A stretch of DNA of 29,684 bases from Candidatus Peribacteraceae bacterium (GTDB lineage Bacteria; Patescibacteriota; Gracilibacteria; Peribacterales; Peribacteraceae). Each line of letters starts with the position of its first letter. Positions within the stretch are counted from its first letter, which is position 1. The stretch lies in contig JALHMU010000005.1 in assembly GCA_022843885.1 (NCBI GenBank), positions 1 to 29,684 of the forward strand. Direction: 5' to 3'. The notes beneath the pieces were generated by a model. The model was given only the letters and a program-made list of their open reading frames with translations, searched no databases and had not been told where the DNA came from. Made by a program: the position numbers and the translations under genes. Of this stretch, positions 28,397-29,684 are shown in pieces.

Positions 28397-28927
28397 ATGC
28401 GCATCCTTGGTATTGACCCCGGCCTGGCGACTGTTGGTATCGGTCTCATCGAGGCTGAACATAACCGCTATACCGCGCTGGATTGGCTCACAATCACCAC
28501 CAAACCGGCTCCCATGACCGGCCGGTTACTCGAGCTTGGGAATGACTTAAACGGCTACATCAAAGAGATGAAGCCAGACGTCGTCGTCATGGAAAAACTC
28601 TACTTTTCCACCAACCGAAAAACAGCGATGGATGTTGCCCATGCGCGCGGTGCGTTGATGCTCACGATCGCGAGTCATCACTTGCCGATCTTGGAACCGA
28701 ATCCGATGGAACTAAAAAATGCGATCACCGGTGACGGACGGGCGGACAAAAAACAAATGCAGCAGATGATCACACGTATCTTGAAGCTGCAGGAAATTCC
28801 AACACCGGATGATGCCGCCGATGCGCTGTGTCTTGCGGTCTATGGCGGTATCTTTCACGCTTCGCGACTGACCAATCCTTTGCCTGTGAAACGGAAAACA
28901 GCACCGGTCGTTGCCTCTGGCAAATGA
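28397..28927 (+). CDS. ruvC: crossover junction endodeoxyribonuclease RuvC
   Basis: Resolves Holliday junctions with RuvAB. The 176-aa RNase H-fold nuclease has the catalytic set Asp7 (ILGIDPGLATVG), Glu in VVVMEKLYF near 64-72, and the two Asp of TPDDAADALCLAVYGG near 135-150. The start at 28397 gives the family N-terminus. An ATG 18 nt upstream would add MGHSGP and fits the leaderless spacing better. No ruvA or ruvB is nearby. The last 73 nt overlap the 3' end of recF on the opposite strand. Confidence 0.95.
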   Translation: MRILGIDPGLATVGIGLIEAEHNRYTALDWLTITTKPAPMTGRLLELGNDLNGYIKEMKPDVVVMEKLYFSTNRKTAMDVAHARGALMLTIASHHLPILEPNPMELKNAITGDGRADKKQMQQMITRILKLQEIPTPDDAADALCLAVYGGIFHASRLTNPLPVKRKTAPVVASGK

Positions 28928-29684
28928 GTCGTCGTGAGGAAGACCTGCGTCTCACCAAGATGTTTAAGAAGTAAACTCTGATGACGATCATCGAGTTCAG
29001 AAAAGACATCATCGAGCAGAACGATCGGTTGTTCTTTGAGTGTCGATGCGAGATAGCGAACTTCCTCAAACAACAACGCTAAAAGCGCTGTGCGTTGCTG
29101 TCCGCGTGATGCGAAGGTTGCGATGCTACGGCCATCCGCGAGCAGTTCCCAATCATCACGATGTGGACCAATGGTTGTGGAACCCACAATGATGTCCCGC
29201 TCACGAAAGTGCGTCAGTAATTCGAGGAGATGTGCGGAGATATCTTCTTTGTTCATTGCTGTCGTTTTACGTTGATAGTTGATGGTCGGCGTTGCCCATG
29301 TTTCGCCGAGTGAAAGTAGTTCTTCCGGCAACGTCGCGTTCAAACGATCGATCAAATCCAAACGTGCCACGGTCATATCTGCACCAAATGCAGCCACTTG
29401 CGCATCCCACGGTGCCAGATCATGCGGCTTTGCTTCTTGATCTTTGATACGACGGAGCAAGGTGTTGCGCTGCTTCACGATCCGTTCGTACTCGCGTGCA
29501 CTATGGAGAAATTCTGACGACAACTGCATCAAGAGTGTGTCTAAAAAGTGTCGACGACGACTCGGGCTGCCGGTGAAGAGATCCAAATCTTCCGGAAAGA
29601 AAGAAATGGTCGGCAAATGCCCAATGAAGCGCTTAAACGGCGTGCGGACATCATTGATAAAGAATGCTTTTTGCTTCCGCGGCT
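28855..29684 (-). CDS. recF: DNA replication and repair protein RecF, 5' end outside window
   Basis: An SMC-like ATPase that loads RecA at gapped DNA. The frame runs off the window edge, so about the first 100 residues with Walker A are missing. Visible are HLPTISFFPEDLDLFTGSPSRRRHFLD, split here as HLPTISFFPEDL and TGSPSRRRHFLD, then the helical arm, the ABC signature SRGQQRTALLALLF and Walker B with D-loop PIVLLDDVFSELD. A TTG inside the frame is not a start, because conserved RecF residues lie upstream of it. The C-terminal coding overlaps ruvC by 73 nt. RecF often sits with dnaA-dnaN; here dnaA is 21 kb away. Confidence 0.93.
   Translation of the reverse strand, partial: PRKQKAFFINDVRTPFKRFIGHLPTISFFPEDLDLFTGSPSRRRHFLDTLLMQLSSEFLHSAREYERIVKQRNTLLRRIKDQEAKPHDLAPWDAQVAAFGADMTVARLDLIDRLNATLPEELLSLGETWATPTINYQRKTTAMNKEDISAHLLELLTHFRERDIIVGSTTIGPHRDDWELLADGRSIATFASRGQQRTALLALLFEEVRYLASTLKEQPIVLLDDVFSELDDRHQSLLLKHLGETQVFLTTTHLPEATTGAVFRFTGKGLVSREA

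Noticed and set aside
1..29684. UGA recoded to glycine, as in Gracilibacteria/Absconditabacteria
   Set aside because: Recognisable genes contain no in-frame TGA, and TGA serves as stop for dut and the 157-aa gene.

Overview
The window is a gene-dense bacterial chromosome segment, about half G+C, using the standard code: TGA appears only as a stop, which argues against the UGA=Gly lineages. Small streamlined genes, many short membrane proteins of no known family, a threonyl-tRNA synthetase without its TGS domain, a stand-alone Pol I-type 5'-3' exonuclease, a VirB2/TrbC-like pilin and serine-rich secreted proteins together suggest a Patescibacteria/CPR organism, perhaps Peregrinibacteria or Peribacteria. 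That placement is inference; no rRNA is present.

Layout. 1-5.7 kb (minus): a membrane protein cut by the window edge, two small membrane proteins, a divergent Lgt-like protein, a 75-aa protein, thrS, and a secreted SLH-domain protein. 5.8-8.6 kb (minus): a 65-aa protein and an rseP-dnaA operon whose promoter region carries a perfect inverted pair of DnaA boxes. 8.7-9.9 kb (minus): an unknown 318-aa protein with canonical expression signals, and tRNA-Val. 10.1-14.8 kb (plus): comF, then a membrane protein coupled to a giant HExxH protein. 14.8-18.1 kb (minus): an unlisted 57-aa gene with perfect promoter and Shine-Dalgarno, dut, and the ftsA-ftsZ division operon. 18.3-20.1 kb: the 5'-3' exonuclease, diverging from an isolated C-terminal half of a glycogen synthase. 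20.1-23.0 kb (minus): an acidic peptide, an HTTM membrane protein with its partner, a small membrane protein fused to the tRNA-Lys transcript, and truB. 23.1-26.9 kb: membrane protein, T4SS-type pilin, PRC-barrel protein, prs, Ser-rich secreted protein, tRNA-Ile and a DUF378 protein. 27-29.7 kb: an anchored protein of unknown function, ruvC, and recF, which overlaps ruvC tail to tail and leaves the window.

How genes are expressed is the main observation. Almost no gene has a Shine-Dalgarno. About fourteen genes have a TAnnnT -10 element ending only 6-10 nt before the start codon, as expected for leaderless mRNAs. Others carry a pyrimidine-rich (CCTCCC-like) tract before the start. Only two genes, the 318-aa and 57-aa unknowns, have consensus -35/-10 promoters with AGGAGG-type sites. 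The neatest case is a 20-nt gap between prs and a PRC-barrel gene in which two opposing -10 elements overlap.

Pathways represented: replication initiation and recombination (DnaA, RecF, RuvC, 5'-3' exonuclease), division (FtsA, FtsZ), nucleotide metabolism (Dut, Prs), translation and RNA modification (ThrRS, TruB, three tRNAs), and envelope/secretion functions (site-2 protease, Lgt-like protein, SLH protein, pilin).
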